From assembly GCA_013076295.1 (NCBI GenBank), contig RQOL01000729.1:3410001-3474000 (forward strand): a stretch of DNA of 64,000 nt, written 5' to 3'. Origin of the DNA: Sanderia malayensis. Taxonomy: Eukaryota > Cnidaria > Scyphozoa > Semaeostomeae > Pelagiidae. Positions 12,375 through 22,577 of the stretch are shown one piece after another (within the stretch, counting starts at the first letter, position 1; the number at the start of each line of letters is the position of its first letter). The position numbers were made by a program, and so were the translations under genes. The notes beneath the pieces are model-generated. The model saw nothing but the letters and a program-made list of their open reading frames with translations. It ran no database searches and was not told the origin of the DNA.

Positions 12375-13025
12375 AATACAACTAAAGTTTATTTTCTTAT
12401 TACAACTATCCTTTATATTATAGCTATCAAATATAGAAAGTTTCATCTAAATACCTTTCACCAATTTCCTGGAAAAACGGGGTTTATAAGAGAAGTTTTG
12501 TCACATTTGCTATAAGACAAAATCTAACAAACGCAACCCCTGTTATGAAAGGAAACAAAATAAGAAAGTATTTCTTATTACAACTATCCTTGATCATAGA
12601 GATATCAAATATAAAAAGTTACCTCTAAATACCTTTCACCAATTTTCCTGAAAAGCGGGGTTTCTAAGAGAAGCTTTATCACATTTTATTTAAGACAAAA
12701 TATATCAAACTCAACCCCCGTTTTAAAATGAAACAAAATAAGAAAATCTTTCTTATTACAAGTATCCTTGATCATAGAGATATCAACTATGAAAAGTTTC
12801 ATCCAAATACCTATCATCAATTTCCTGGAAAACCGGGGTTTATCAGAGAAGCTTTCTCACGTTTGCTTTAAGACACAATCTAACATATACGCAACCCCCG
12901 TTTTAAAGTGAAACAAAATTAGAAAATATTTCGTATTACAACTATCCCCACTCTCAATTGGTATAAATTTAGTTACTTTCATCTAAATATCTTTTGCGAA
13001 TTTCCTGGAAAGAGGGTGTTTATGG
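12375..13025. repeat. ~177-bp tandem repeat, four copies
   Basis: TTCTTATTACAACTATCCT or a near variant recurs near 12392, 12570, 12746 and 12931. Each copy is followed by an ATAGAGATATCAA-like segment, then TTTCATCTAAATACCTTTCA and a CCTGGAAAA-CGGGGTTT block. The period is 176-185 bp. It abuts the 3' end of the Mutator-like gene and may be a sub-terminal repeat of that element. Confidence 0.8.
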
Positions 13026-13034
13026 AAGCAATTG

Positions 13035-13303
13035 TTATTTCTTATTATTTTGTATTTGATTTTTTAACTGCTGTGCAAGTCCTTTATCTGTGGACAAAAT
13101 GTGAAATACTCGTATGTTGGCCGCTTTTTCAGCAAACTCCGCCATAACTAGCTTTGTTATTACCAGCACTCCATTTTTAACCTATGTAGCAAATGGGCAA
13201 ATTGCAATTGATTTAAATTTTGCCTCGTCAGCCAGTTCCAAGCTTTGTTTCATCATTTCCTCTGCTAATAGCATTGATTCTTCAGTCAATTTCCACTTTA
13301 CGT
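13035..13303 (-). pseudogene. Last exon of the Mutator-like gene, macrodomain-like C-terminus
   Basis: The minus strand reads from a splice acceptor (TTTCTTAG/ACGTAAAG). The frame runs DVKWKLTEESMLLAEEMMK, QSLELADEAKFKSIAICPF, AT-stop-VKNGVLVITKLVMAEF, then IRVFHILSTDKGLAQQL, to a TAA at 13035. The pattern Leu-x2-Ala-Asp-x3-Phe-Lys-Ser-Ile-Ala-x2-Pro-Phe-Ala-Thr-Gly resembles the helix-strand-loop of macrodomains, which bind ADP-ribose. The TAG falls where a Gly of that loop would be expected. Only the macrodomain-like C-terminal half is identifiable, so the fold is inference. The exon joins in frame to 13639-13791. Confidence 0.5.
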
Positions 13304-13638
13304 CTAAGAAAGACATGTAAGACAGTATAAAAAATGACAATCCCATAAATTAATAGCAAAGTAAAAGCATATTGGGTCATTTGTTGTAAAAATTGGGCCT
13401 TAACCTGTCCCATAAGAGAGATATTATTTCAACTTAGAAGCCTTTTTTAAGTTTAAAAACTGCTTTTTTCTGTGCCGAGATCTTGGTTTAGAATTTGAAT
13501 GAAGAAGAAGTTCAATTAATTTTATTTTACAACAATCCAAAATTTGTGCAAATTTGGTCTCCTAAAAATTTTCTTATATTCATTTATGCATCGCTTGATT
13601 TTCAGAACTATTTTATAACGTGTTTTCCAAATCCTTAC

Positions 13639-13791
13639 CGTGTTCGATCACAAGATAGTAAATCAACAATCCAGGTTCATCCTTGCCCTGAGTATTTCCT
13701 ATCAAAATGTCTCCTTCTTCTGTTTTTTCGTTTTCGCAGTCACGGCACGACTTTCCCTTTTCATTTTTGCTTCTGCTTTCACACATTGTAA
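13639..13791 (-). CDS. Internal exon of the Mutator-like gene (macrodomain-like region)
   Basis: The acceptor is ACACAGAG/TTACAATG and the donor is GAACACG/GTAAGG. The frame reads TMCESRSKNEKGKSCRDC, EKTEEGDILIGNTQGK, EPGLLIYYLVIEH and, with the next exon, ends in Asp. It has a Cys pair (CRDC) and a strand-like LLIYYLVIEH segment, as found before the last helix of macrodomains. The splice phases on both sides keep one frame open, which is good evidence that this was a real intron-containing gene. Confidence 0.5.
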
Positions 13792-14162
13792 CTCTGTGTA
13801 TGAGATTTAACAAATGCATGGTTATTTTGTTCTAAAAATCAAAAATCACATTTTGTTACTCTCCTTTATTCTAAAGAGAGTCACATTATTGCATTACCAA
13901 AAGTCAAAACTGTGCTAAAAACTACCTCAGCTCTCAAATAAAGAAACCTACCACATTCACAGGTGGGACACCTGGCTCAAGGAATCTACATTTCACCTGA
14001 CTGTTGTCGTGTGTGATGTCTTTCTCAACAACCAACAATTTGCCCCCCGCGAATCAATAATTACAAGATAACAATTTTGATTTTTTTCATCAGAATTCCG
14101 CTTTTGATCTACAGTAGGTACAATTTTCAGGTTTTGGCAAATTTAAACGCATTTGTACTTAC

Positions 14163-14229
14163 TTTGGATGTAATACGAATTTTTCAATCCTTGTCTTTCT
14201 TCTGGTAAAAGAACTATGGCCTTTGGATC
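14163..14229 (-). CDS. Short 67-nt exon of the Mutator-like gene
   Basis: The acceptor TTCTTCTTCTGCAG/GATCC and the donor CATCCAAA/GTAAGT are both near-consensus. It encodes DPKAIVLLPEERQGLKNSYY plus two residues. The phase matches the exon before it (ending IPLLIK at 14323) and the exon after it (13791). Confidence 0.5.
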
Positions 14230-14322
14230 CTGCAGAAGAAGAATGATAATTTGTTAATCTGTGTGACTCGTTCAAAAATATTAATGCCAAAGCAGAGCAA
14301 TATAAAAACTTGGAAGACCTAC

Positions 14323-15300
14323 CTTTATGAGGAGTGGGATGTGATAGACAGTGCTGGTGCAATTTTTTATGTTGTAAACGTGTTGTGTTGCTTGTTGATA
14401 AGAACATTTATTCTTCTCCATTTCAAAATGAGTGAGTAATTCGGGTAACACAATATGATGCATGAAATTACCACCAGTCATTGAGAAATTGTCTGTAAAA
14501 TCTTCCGTAGAGAGACCTCCTTTGTCAAAAAAGAAGGAAGTACAAGGTTCACGATAATACATGAACATTTTGTGGACAAACTTTGTGTAGGCCAGCAAAT
14601 TTTTTTTTTGATATTTTAACAGGCTAAATTCAAGCCAAATATGCTCGTAAAACCCTGCTTTACTCGTAAGAACTGCAGCTATCCTTTCTGAAACAAGCAG
14701 TCCTGCATGGAATCTTCAGCGGACAAGTCTTAGTTCCTTCAGAAAGCTTGCTTTGGACCTGTTCAAACTCATAGCTATCGGTTCAGCATCTGCTATGTCA
14801 TCGGTGTCAGAATTGTCATCTACTTCATCTTTAAGATCATCGGGCACTACTTCATTGTTATCTGAAGGTCTGCCGTTCAAAGTTGTTTCATCCTCTGAAT
14901 CAGTAAAACATGTGTCTTTGCCACAATTTTTCATAAGCTGTATCAATGACTCTTTTGGCTTGCTTTCACTCTGTTTTTCATCATCCTCTACGTGCAAAAA
15001 TGGCTCTTTCCTATGCTCATTGTTATGGGTATCTCCAGGAGGATCAATTAAGGATGTGCCTTTGCTTTCAACTTGCAGCTTCAAATAACCGAAAAATTCA
15101 CCTTGCTTTGCTGCAATACATGGTATCTCCGTTAAGATGTTTAATCTTGCATTTGGAATATTCTGCCACGGTGTGTATACATGCTTCATACTATTAAGCT
15201 TTTTTTCGCAGGTATTTTTTCTCGTAATAATATTTTGTGCTACCCATGTTCGCACCTCTTTCATATCTTGCCTGTTCTGAACACGATGTACATTCTTCAA
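14323..15300 (-). pseudogene. Mutator-like gene, linker between the Ulp1 domain and the macrodomain-like tail
   Basis: One frame continues from the Ulp1 domain across a TAG (15301-15303, directly after AAVNA) through NVHRVQNRQDMKEVRTWVAQ and an acidic stretch (about 14790-14890). It crosses a TGA at 14716 (ELRLVR-stop-RFHAGLL) and goes on through VSERIAAVLTSKAGFYEHIW, KFVHKMFMYYREPCTSFFFD and MTGGNFMHHIVLPELL to a donor at 14323 (CATAAAG/GTAGGT). The two isolated nonsense codons in an otherwise open frame show a gene that has lost function. No known domain is recognised in the first half. Confidence 0.55.
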
Positions 15301-15312
15301 CTTTGAAAGCCG

Positions 15313-15783
15313 CTATGCATTAACGGCTGCATAATCTCCGCATGAACTGCCATCGGTTTGCTTTTCAATGTCTTTCGGACTTATAAGAGTCCAGGATGCC
15401 ACATTGAAGTCTTCTTTACGAGCAGTTGACAGAGATAACATAAATCCGAGAAGAAGCTTAAATGTTGCCACAGACACTTGATGAAAGGAGTCGCAATGAA
15501 CAATTGTCTTTGCATATGGGTAAATTCCCACAATTGTCCAATGGCCAGGAATCCCTTTATGGTGTATTGGCACTAGAATAGTCTCTGCCATTTGCATTGT
15601 TAAATTGCACAGTGGACATTGGACAACCCTTGCTTTTGTTTCTCCTATAAAGAGCTTATCCATAAAAAAGGTAGATGTGACATAGCAGCTCTTTGCATTA
15701 GTTTCATCTCTCTGAAGATTTTGCAGCAATGAATTGATGACATTGTCATTCATATGATTATCTGAATAAATGTGCATCTGCAT
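15313..15783 (-). pseudogene. Ulp1/SENP-type cysteine protease domain (C48)
   Basis: Ulp1 enzymes cut SUMO or related modifiers from targets. The frame shows the family signature in order: HMNDNVINSLLQNLQ at residues 10-24 (like the Ulp1 LNDEVIN segment), GHWTIVGIYP with catalytic His81, HCDSF with Asp98, and KQTDGSSCGDYA with the oxyanion Gln142 and nucleophile Cys148. All catalytic residues are therefore retained. The frame extends upstream through KVSPEQEHIVRECLMDDRVP (15800-15870) with a small break near 15775, and is closed by a TAG just after the active-site Cys. Its neighbours are the USP domain upstream and the macrodomain-like exons downstream on the same strand. Ulp1 domains are known companions of some plant Mutator-like transposases. 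Confidence 0.85.
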
Positions 15784-15964
15784 CGGAAATGCGCTTGTCT
15801 TCGGGAACCCTATCGTCCATCAAACATTCCCGCACAATATGCTCTTGTTCTGGGCTGACTTTCCATTCCTCCTTGCTTCCTGAGTTTGAATCTTGCCTCC
15901 CATTCATTCAGCAGTCAAAAGTATTTGTACCTGGCGTTGTATTGAAATATCCCCTGCCACATCT

Positions 15965-16730
15965 TTACCAGTGATGTGAAACGCAACTGTCATTCACAGT
16001 TATCACGTCGTTGTTTGCACCCAGAATGTGACATATGTAATGTCCACTGTCAGCTTCCTGGCCTAAATGAACAACCATTTCAATTAATTGATAGTGCATT
16101 GGCGTTAAGTCATCTACTCCTGCTATATGTTGGCTTAGATCCAACAAACTGTCGGGATAAATTCGTGAATTGTTTAGGTATTCGGAAGCTGGATCTCTTC
16201 TTCGAATAGCTATTGCCATGATATTGGGGCTACCAGAAAATATGAACCGAGAAGAACTTTGTCCTTTATTTTATCAGGATTACAGCCCTTACAATGGTAT
16301 GCTTCATTTAGCTCATATTTGCCGGTAAACTCATTCCAAAGCAGATCTTTTACGTTTACATATTCTCTTCTTTTGCATCAATAAAAGTTAAGTAATCCCG
16401 CTGAATATCTCCAGTGACCTCTTTGCATTTCAAACAGCTTTGCAGTACAACCCTAGTTGCCACAAAATTGTCTTCACAATTTAGGGCTTCCTCTACGCTG
16501 AATAATGTGGTAAATATTTGTGTGTAGCAATCAACTGCATTTTGCTGGTCCATTCGTCCTCCCAACCTGTGTTTTAGCAGCAACATAGCTGAAACATGGC
16601 CAATACATTCACAATGATACCATAGATCACAAATACCGCACTGTACCCACGACTCAGTGTTTTCACTTAGACGATTTTTACACTGGTTACATTTGCCATT
16701 GACTTCGCCTTCATTAGATCTCCTTTTCAT
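15965..16730 (-). pseudogene. PHD-like finger followed by a USP-type deubiquitinase domain (C19), frameshifted
   Basis: The segment from 16730 begins with a PHD-like finger: Cys14-x2-Cys17, Cys31-x2-Cys34, His39, Cys42, with WVQCGICDLWYHCECIG. Then comes a USP-like helix (MDQQNAVDCYTQIF) and a zinc ribbon: CLKC, then after a frameshift near 16370 DLLWNEFTGKYELNEAYHCK with CKGC. After a second shift near 16245 come SPNIMAIAIRRRDP and the C-terminal box: MVVHLGQEADSGHYICHI with the catalytic His, then VITVNDSCV. USP enzymes remove ubiquitin from proteins. The N-terminal catalytic Cys box is not found, so it is lost or lies in a broken part. It sits between the transposase core and Ulp1 on the same strand. 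Confidence 0.75.
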
Positions 16731-17732
16731 TGTCAGGCATATTTTGCCAAAGACGTTCTAGTCTGTCCGTGCAAACTTTGTAAGATGCACTGGCCGCAGC
16801 TAAATCATTCCAGATATTCTTGCGAAAATTCTTGAATCCTGAGCTCGCCCTTCTTATCGGCCCATTCTCTTTTGCAGATTCCTTTTCTTAGGGGGGTCAA
16901 AATGCATCGGCATTGGAGGCGGTGTTTGATAAATACCTGTTTTTTGGAAGCTTTTTCTTTCTTTTCCGGGTGTCCACGATTCTTCGTGTATACTTCTCTT
17001 CTTGCTTGTATCATCAGGCAGCTCACTAACACCTTCTCCCAAATTCGCAATACCGGTTAGCCAGTGCATATTTTTCTTATATATGCCCTCTAATCTGCTA
17101 CTTTTTCCTTTACTTATGCTTGTCAAAATTCCATGTGCAAATTAACGACGAAATCCAATTCTTCTTTCCCATTTTCTTTCAATGAAAACATGAATTGGTA
17201 GCTTTCGTTCCCAGGGCATTTTCAGTAAACCAAAATAATGCTCAACCTGTCCATTCCTTTTGTTTTCATTTATATTTCTGCTCCAACATCCATGGTAAAA
17301 ATCATTGTATCTACTTGGATCGCCCCACAGTATATATGACCACAGTGGGATGGTAGGCAGAAGGTTTTCTGTAAGGTAAGCAACAAACTCAGGACAGAAG
17401 TACTTGTTCTCCATTCCTTTTGAATTTTCTATTCCATTCAAGTGGTCTACTTTGCTCTTATCTACTTTGCCCTTGTTCTCCAATTTTTCAAGTGCAAGAA
17501 GATCCTTGTATTCTGCAACCTTACCTCCCCATAATTTTGCAAAGTTTGACTTTCCAAACATGACTCCGGTGGCCTCTTCATTGTTCTCTCTAACCTGGGA
17601 TGCTGTGTTGTTATTCTCAGGACAACTTTTCATTCCCTCTATATATTTCTCTATTTCATGTTTGAACTCATTAATGTACCTTTCAAGTTCCGATATTGCA
17701 GAGGTCACTTGGGTGTTTATGTATTCCGACAT
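16731..17732 (-). pseudogene. Mutator-like gene, middle region after the DDE core
   Basis: From 17732 the frame reads MSEYINTQVTSAISELERYI (coiled-coil-like) and NYTYFCPEF-like to NLLPTIPLWSYILWGDPSR, then VEHYFGLLKMPWERKLPIHV, up to a TAA at 17142. It continues in the same frame as TSISKGKSSRLEGIYKKN, shifts near 16865 to GELRIQEFSQEYLE, shifts again near 16810 to NIWNDLAAASASYKVCTDRL, and reaches the PHD segment. The Trp/Glu-containing stretch WGDPSR..RNGQVEHYFGLLK could supply the third acidic residue of the DDE triad, but this is not certain. At least three frame breaks and one stop show decay. Confidence 0.5.
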
Positions 17733-17737
17733 AAAAA

Positions 17738-18664
17738 CTAAATATCAACAAGTGCCTCTGCCTCTTGCATTGTTCTACAGTTAATCAACCTGTCCATAAA
17801 TTGCATTATAAGATGTATCTTAGAAGAGTCTGTTGACAATTTTTCATCATTTCTTTTGATTGTTTTCATGGAATGTGCACAACATATTGACACGTATGTT
17901 TTGTCAAGCTCTTCCTCCTTTGCTGACCCTTGCACAATGGAGTATGCACAGTCAAGGTATTGCACAACTGTCTCCTTATTGTACACTTCCATAACTGCCG
18001 CAATGATTGCAAGGCTATAATCCATCAATATTTTGCATGGAGGATGGTCTGCTTTCATATTCATCATGTGGTTTTCCATTCTTTTTATTGTGTGAAGAAA
18101 GAAGGCCATTGACACTGCAGAGTGCTCATTCGTTATGTACTCAGCAATAGGTAGTGGTGGAGCAGCAGCAAATGGATGTCGCAAAACAAGAGAGTAATGT
18201 AGTATTCGAGAAAAGCCTTTAAATGGCTTAATGATGGATCCAGTGGCATCAAGAAATAAAGCATCATGCTTGGCTAGGGCTCTGTACAACCTGAGCATAG
18301 GCTCATCCAGAAGTACAACACGCATCTCCTTGTCCGTAACATAACTGCCATGTATCAGTCCCCAAACGCTTCTCCCCAATTGTCCAATTTGCAGAGTGTA
18401 CCTTTCGTCTTTTTCAGCTAGTTCCTTTTTCAAATCAATTAATGTTTCGTGAATCGATCCTCTTTTGCTCTGATACTTCCTTGCTCTAGAAAACTCTGTG
18501 GGTGTTTCTTGATAGGCCGGCACCTGTCCTATTTCCATCCTTGTATTTTTCAATCGGCAATGATGACAGTTTCTCCCTATAGAAGTCGGAAGGATCCAAA
18601 TTGTGATTTTTTCTAAATACCTCACTATACGCTTCTCTGCGAGTACCTTTGATCTTCCTTGCAA
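17738..18664 (-). pseudogene. DDE transposase core, Mutator-like type
   Basis: The homology begins near 18510, where the frame takes over from the zinc-finger frame. Counting from 18664: HDALFLDATGSIIKPF with Asp139, RILHYSLVLRHPFAAAPPLP, then PPCKILMDYSLAIIAAVMEV with Asp215, then YVSICCAHSMKTIK with a Cys-x-x-His at 261-264. The order of Asp, Asp and C/H element after about 75 and 45 residues is that of Mutator-like (MULE) transposases, although other DDE families with the insertion, such as KDZ, are possible. The frame ends at 17738 and resumes one base off in the next segment (poly-T run), so this copy is inactive. The gene lies downstream of a FLYWCH-like finger, the usual MULE arrangement. 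Confidence 0.65.
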
Positions 18665-18893
18665 AAAGATGGCCTTGCGGATGGTTTTGCATTCCTTGCA
18701 AGGTTAATTCGCTTATGCCATCGTTTTGCCTTATGACTACGAGTGCCAGCTTGAGTTGACATCCAGGGATTGCACAACTTGCATTGCACCAAAAAAACAA
18801 TCCTGTCTTGCACGATGCTAATACGTGTACATAGTTGCGAGTGAATTTCCAGTTGCAGCCATCATAGTGATGAGATATGATTTTTTCAATCAA
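18486..18893 (-). pseudogene. FLYWCH/WRKY-like zinc-finger N-terminal domain of the transposase
   Basis: The frame shows NWKFTRNYVHVLASCKTG, then FFWCNASCAIPGCQLKLALV and ISELTLQGMQNHPQGH. Spaced Cys residues followed about 25 residues later by a His-x3-His pair fit the FLYWCH/GCM-WRKY zinc fold that precedes many MULE transposases and binds the element ends. It is followed by a basic linker (RKIKGTRREAYSEVFRK). The frame overlaps that of the DDE core; the switch is near 18510, a one-base shift. Confidence 0.5.
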
Positions 18894-18992
18894 TGAATCT
18901 GAATTAATGCCATTTTGGCACTGATCCTTTCACTTAACACATGACCATCATTTCTATGCATTTCTTGCTTTCTACTCATAAAACTAGAATCC

Positions 18993-19316
18993 TTACGATT
19001 TACTTCTGCATCTATTGCTGGAGAAAATACTTGATCGCAAATATCTTCTTCGGTTGGATACCTTCCCAATCAATTTTAAAACGTTCTTTTTGGGGATGGA
19101 AAACTTTCTCTTCAAATGTTTGCTCATTTGCTGAATTTTTTGCGAAATCAGGAATAGGTTTTGTTTTCTTGTGGAAATTGTAGAGTCCATCAATTTTTTT
19201 TTTGAGAAACACGTTTTCTGGTATTGTAATACTTTTTCCCAATTTCGGGCCAATCCTTGCGATAGGAGAGACCTTTTTTACCGACATGTAATTCTTTTAT
19301 AATATTCGCTAATTTA
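18993..19316 (-). pseudogene. Possible N-terminal part of the Mutator-like gene
   Basis: The minus strand has a coding-like stretch: KIDGLYNFHKKTKPIPDF, ANEQTFEEKVFHPQKERFKI and DWEGIQPKKIFAIKYFLQ. A neighbouring frame reads LANIIKELHVGKKGLSYRKD and WPEIGKKYYNTRKRVSQ up to the PIF element's left end, which suggests that the PIF element landed in or beside this gene. No domain is recognised. Frame breaks are present near 19200 (poly-A) and 19010. Confidence 0.35.
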
Positions 19317-19580
19317 GGGCCTGTTTATATGAGCCCGCTAAGCGGGCGGGCTCGGTAAGCAAGATCTCGCCTTCTTAAAGAATCAGCAAGAAAATTGGTT
19401 TTTGTTTATATGGAGAAGCCAGCCACCCCGGCAAGCGGGATCTCGCCTGTTGTGTTGCGAGATCTCGTTTGGCGAGATAAAAATTTATCCATGTAAACAC
19501 TCCAGCTCGCTTGCCGGGCTGAATTGAAGCAAAGTGTGCATGCACCGATTGCTTTTCTCATTTCATGAAATTACTTCAAA

Positions 19581-20629
19581 ATGGCGACAACGAGCAGCGC
19601 AACCAACAAAAAAGCTTCTTTTCGATTGAAACCCGAAATGATAGAGCAACTTATTACCTGCCTGCATCAATACAAGACAGCCATGTCTTATAAAAATTTA
19701 GAGTTCGATGTGGACAAGCCCATTCAGTACAAAGATCTGCGTCTGAAAATGGCCTCCTTGTTTGAAAATGAGAATGTTTCGTTGTTTGGTTCTGTAAACC
19801 CTTTGCTGCCTCCAGAAAATTTTGATTCTCTTCCAAAAGACGAACAAAGCAAAGTTAAAGTTCAGATCAAGAACTCAAAAGAGCAAATTGCCCGGGGAAC
19901 CAAAAGAATAATGGAAAAGGTTAAGGAAATGAGACAAAACTTTTCTAAAGCAGTCGTGTCGGGCACCAGAAGTGGGAGTGGAAAGATAGTATACGAGTTC
20001 TATGATAAATTGTGTGAAATCTGGGGTGGCACTGCAAACATTGAGAAACTTTCTTTTGGGGTTTCTGGCAAAGATTTTGAAAGTAACGATGAAGAAGTTG
20101 ATGATAACTTTCAGCCAAATGTTGCAGGTGGTGGACAACAAGACAACATTTTTTCGAACAAGTCATCATCAGACCTTGAAGAGCCAACTCCAAAAAGGAT
20201 TAAATCTAGCTGTGTACCCCAGTTGGTTGATGACAAAAGGAAGCATCTGGAAAAAAGGCTCTCTGCTGCCCAGAGAGATAATTTGCTCGTAAAGGAAGCA
20301 AAAGATGACGCACAGTTCAAAAAGGATTTGTGCCAAGCAATACGGGAGTCAACTGCATCTTTTTCTGAGAGTATCAAAGAAATAAGCAATTCAATGACCG
20401 GTATTGGCATGGAATATGTCGATCAATTGAATTGTTATCAGAAGCTCTTCTGCAGCAGAATCAAAATATTTGGCCAGTAAGTCAAAATTTGTTCAATGAG
20501 CCAATGTTTCATCCTACTCCTGGTGTACATTACACACAGGCAATTAATGAAATTTCTCATTCCCAAAGTTCACTTGGATCTTATGGGTCACAGAATTCTC
20601 AACTTCCACATTATACCAATTTGAGATGA
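19581..20629 (+). pseudogene. Harbinger ORF1, Myb/trihelix-like DNA-binding accessory protein
   Basis: ATG at 19581 lies about 220 bp inside the left terminal repeat. The product has a helix-rich N-terminal domain (RLKPEMIEQLITCLHQYK, KPIQYKDLRLKMASLF) and RSGSGKIVYEFYDKLCEIWG near residues 135-155, the trihelix/MADF-like pattern of Harbinger accessory proteins. These help the transposase enter the nucleus and find the element ends. A basic segment PTPKRIKS and a coiled C-terminal helix (KHLEKRLSAAQRDNLLVKEA) follow. The first frame stops at 20480. A one-base shift near 20430 opens MLSEALLQQNQNIW..YTNLR to 20629, which is probably the original C-terminus. Confidence 0.7.
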
Positions 20630-21116
20630 AAAGGAACTTTTAAAGACAAACTAACTCATATTATGAAACAAATTAACTGGTAACTATAAGCTTAAAAAAC
20701 AGGACCAGAACCAGCCTAAGCAGCAATTGTTGTTGTTTTGATCAAAGTTTTGTTTGAAGGTCTTTTAAATGAGAATATAAATTATTTCATCCCATATCAA
20801 CTTTGGAGTCAAGTGTGTGTTATCAGGGTGCAAAAATGGTTCTTATTACACTCATATAATTTTTGTATTATGAGGCAAGCTGACAGATTTTATGATTATT
20901 GTTGAAGGAAATTTCAAAGGATGATAGTGTTTTTTATTTTGAATGCATAAAATTTGTATCATTATGTTAGGCCATTTAGGGAATGTATAGGTAAAAGGGC
21001 AGACTTTCAGTAAAATCATTTTCCTACTTGTCACTTTGCTGCTTATTCTGGTTCTGATTGTTATTGAACATAACTGCAATGCATATTGTTAAGCATACCT
21101 GTAAAAGGATTCATGT

Positions 21117-22419
21117 CTAAAAAGAAATACAGTCTTTTACATAATTTGTCAATGTTTTTCTGACAACATCTCCCTCTCCTTGATCAATGGGGTACATAGG
21201 ATCTGGGACATTCCTGTGCTGTTCTTCATTATTTTTTATAAATTCTTTTTGGACTTTGACAAGCTCGTCACTGGTGTGAGATTTGTGTTGTTCGCAAAAG
21301 TTGTGCAATACAAAGCAAGTGTGTACAACCAATGGAACTGTTTCAAGTTTCAGATCCATTTTTCTTGTAGGTATCCCCCATCTTGCTTGCAGGCGTCCAA
21401 ATGCGCATTCTACAGGATTTCTTGCAGAGCGCAGAATACTGTTGAAGACAAATTGAGGGTTAGTTGAGCATGTGTCATATTCTTTTATACAGAAAGGAGT
21501 GAGGGGATATGCTGGATCTCTTATCAGGTAGCAAGGAATTTTGCATCCTTGCACTGATTGATGCACTATAGGTAGAATATTATTTCTAATTTTTCTGTTA
21601 ATGTTGGAATTTGCAAAAACTTTGGCATCATGGGCACTGCCAGGCCACATGCATTCAATGTCCATAAAACAGCCCCTGTAATCACATACTGCTTGTACAT
21701 TAAGTGAGTAAAAATGTTTATAGTAGAAATAATCCTGTGAACTTTGGACATTGAATGGGAATGTGGGTGCCATGAATACACCCAAATGCTTGTATCATTC
21801 CATACTTGGACTCAAACTCAGAAATTTTCTCTCTCATATCTTCCTGTGTCTTTGGCAGATGAATATACTTTGACCCCATCTTTTTACAAAATATTTTACA
21901 CACTTGGTTTATTACTGCAGAGGCTGTGCATGCTGTAACACCAAAACTGTTTGCAGTCATTGAAAGAGATCCTGTTTCTTTCAAATAATATAGCCTGATT
22001 GCTAATTTCGTGCATGCAGGCAAGGCCCTATAATTTGGTGATTTTACATCTGGTGATATATATTGCTCTATTTCATTTAACAAAACATAAAAATCTTGTC
22101 TAGATAAACGAAAATTCTTTTTCCAGCAGTCTTCCGGTGATGTGCCAAGTAAGATATTTTCCCACCACCAATCAGTGCGACCTAAATGAAACCACGTACC
22201 TCGTTTTTTTCTACAAAGCGATCATTGCCTCAGCCTCTTCAATTTTCTGAACAAATTATTTTGCCTTCTTAACATCACAGCAGATATATTTTGCCTATGT
22301 GTCATCATTAACATTTTACTTATCTGTAGCAAGTCATTTAGCTGCAGCATCATCAAAAATAAGGTTGTTAAATTTAAAACTAACATAGGCAAAATTTTTC
22401 TGAGGTTGTGAGCCGCCAT
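21117..22419 (-). pseudogene. HARBI1-like transposase (DDE_Tnp_4), inactivated
   Basis: ATG at 22419 (MAAHNLRKILPMLV) opens a frame. It is broken by a TGA near 22220, continues in the same frame as RKKRGTWFHLGRTDWWWENI, then WKKNFRLSRQDFYVLLNEI and an HTH-like TGSLSMTANSFGVTACTASA, and shifts near 21740. The catalytic triad is recognisable: GCIHGTHIPI (first site), PGSAHDAKVF (Asp) and NPVECAFGRLQARW (Glu). The first site normally reads GCxDGTHI; here the Asp codon has become CAT (His). One substitution, one stop and one frameshift make it dead. It also carries LVVHTCFVLHNFCE, a family hallmark. Confidence 0.88.
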
Positions 22420-22577
22420 TATGAAACATATTTTTAGATTTGCAACTTCGCCGCAAAATCTCGCGCCATATTTGTGTCTCGGCAGGCGGGCTGGAAAAGC
22501 CCATATAAACATACGTGAAAAATCAGCCCGCTTACCGAGCCAGCCCGCTTGGCGGGCTCATATAAACAGGCCCTTTA

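Larger units (their letters stand above)
19317..22573. mobile_element. PIF/Harbinger DNA transposon
   Basis: The ends form a 44-bp terminal inverted repeat (19317-19360 and 22530-22573) with two mismatches, starting GGGCCTGTTTATATGAGCCC. The flanks are TTTA on both sides (19313-19316 and 22574-22577), against the usual 3-bp TTA/TAA duplication of this superfamily. Inside, a Myb/trihelix-like accessory ORF (+) and a HARBI1-type transposase (-) converge, the standard Harbinger layout. The sub-terminal region has repeated AGATCTCG words. Both genes carry lesions, so the copy cannot move by itself. Confidence 0.9.

Noticed and set aside
13495..13791. Plus-strand 98-codon frame
   Set aside because: It is antisense to the spliced macrodomain-like exon, whose phase and splice sites are coherent.
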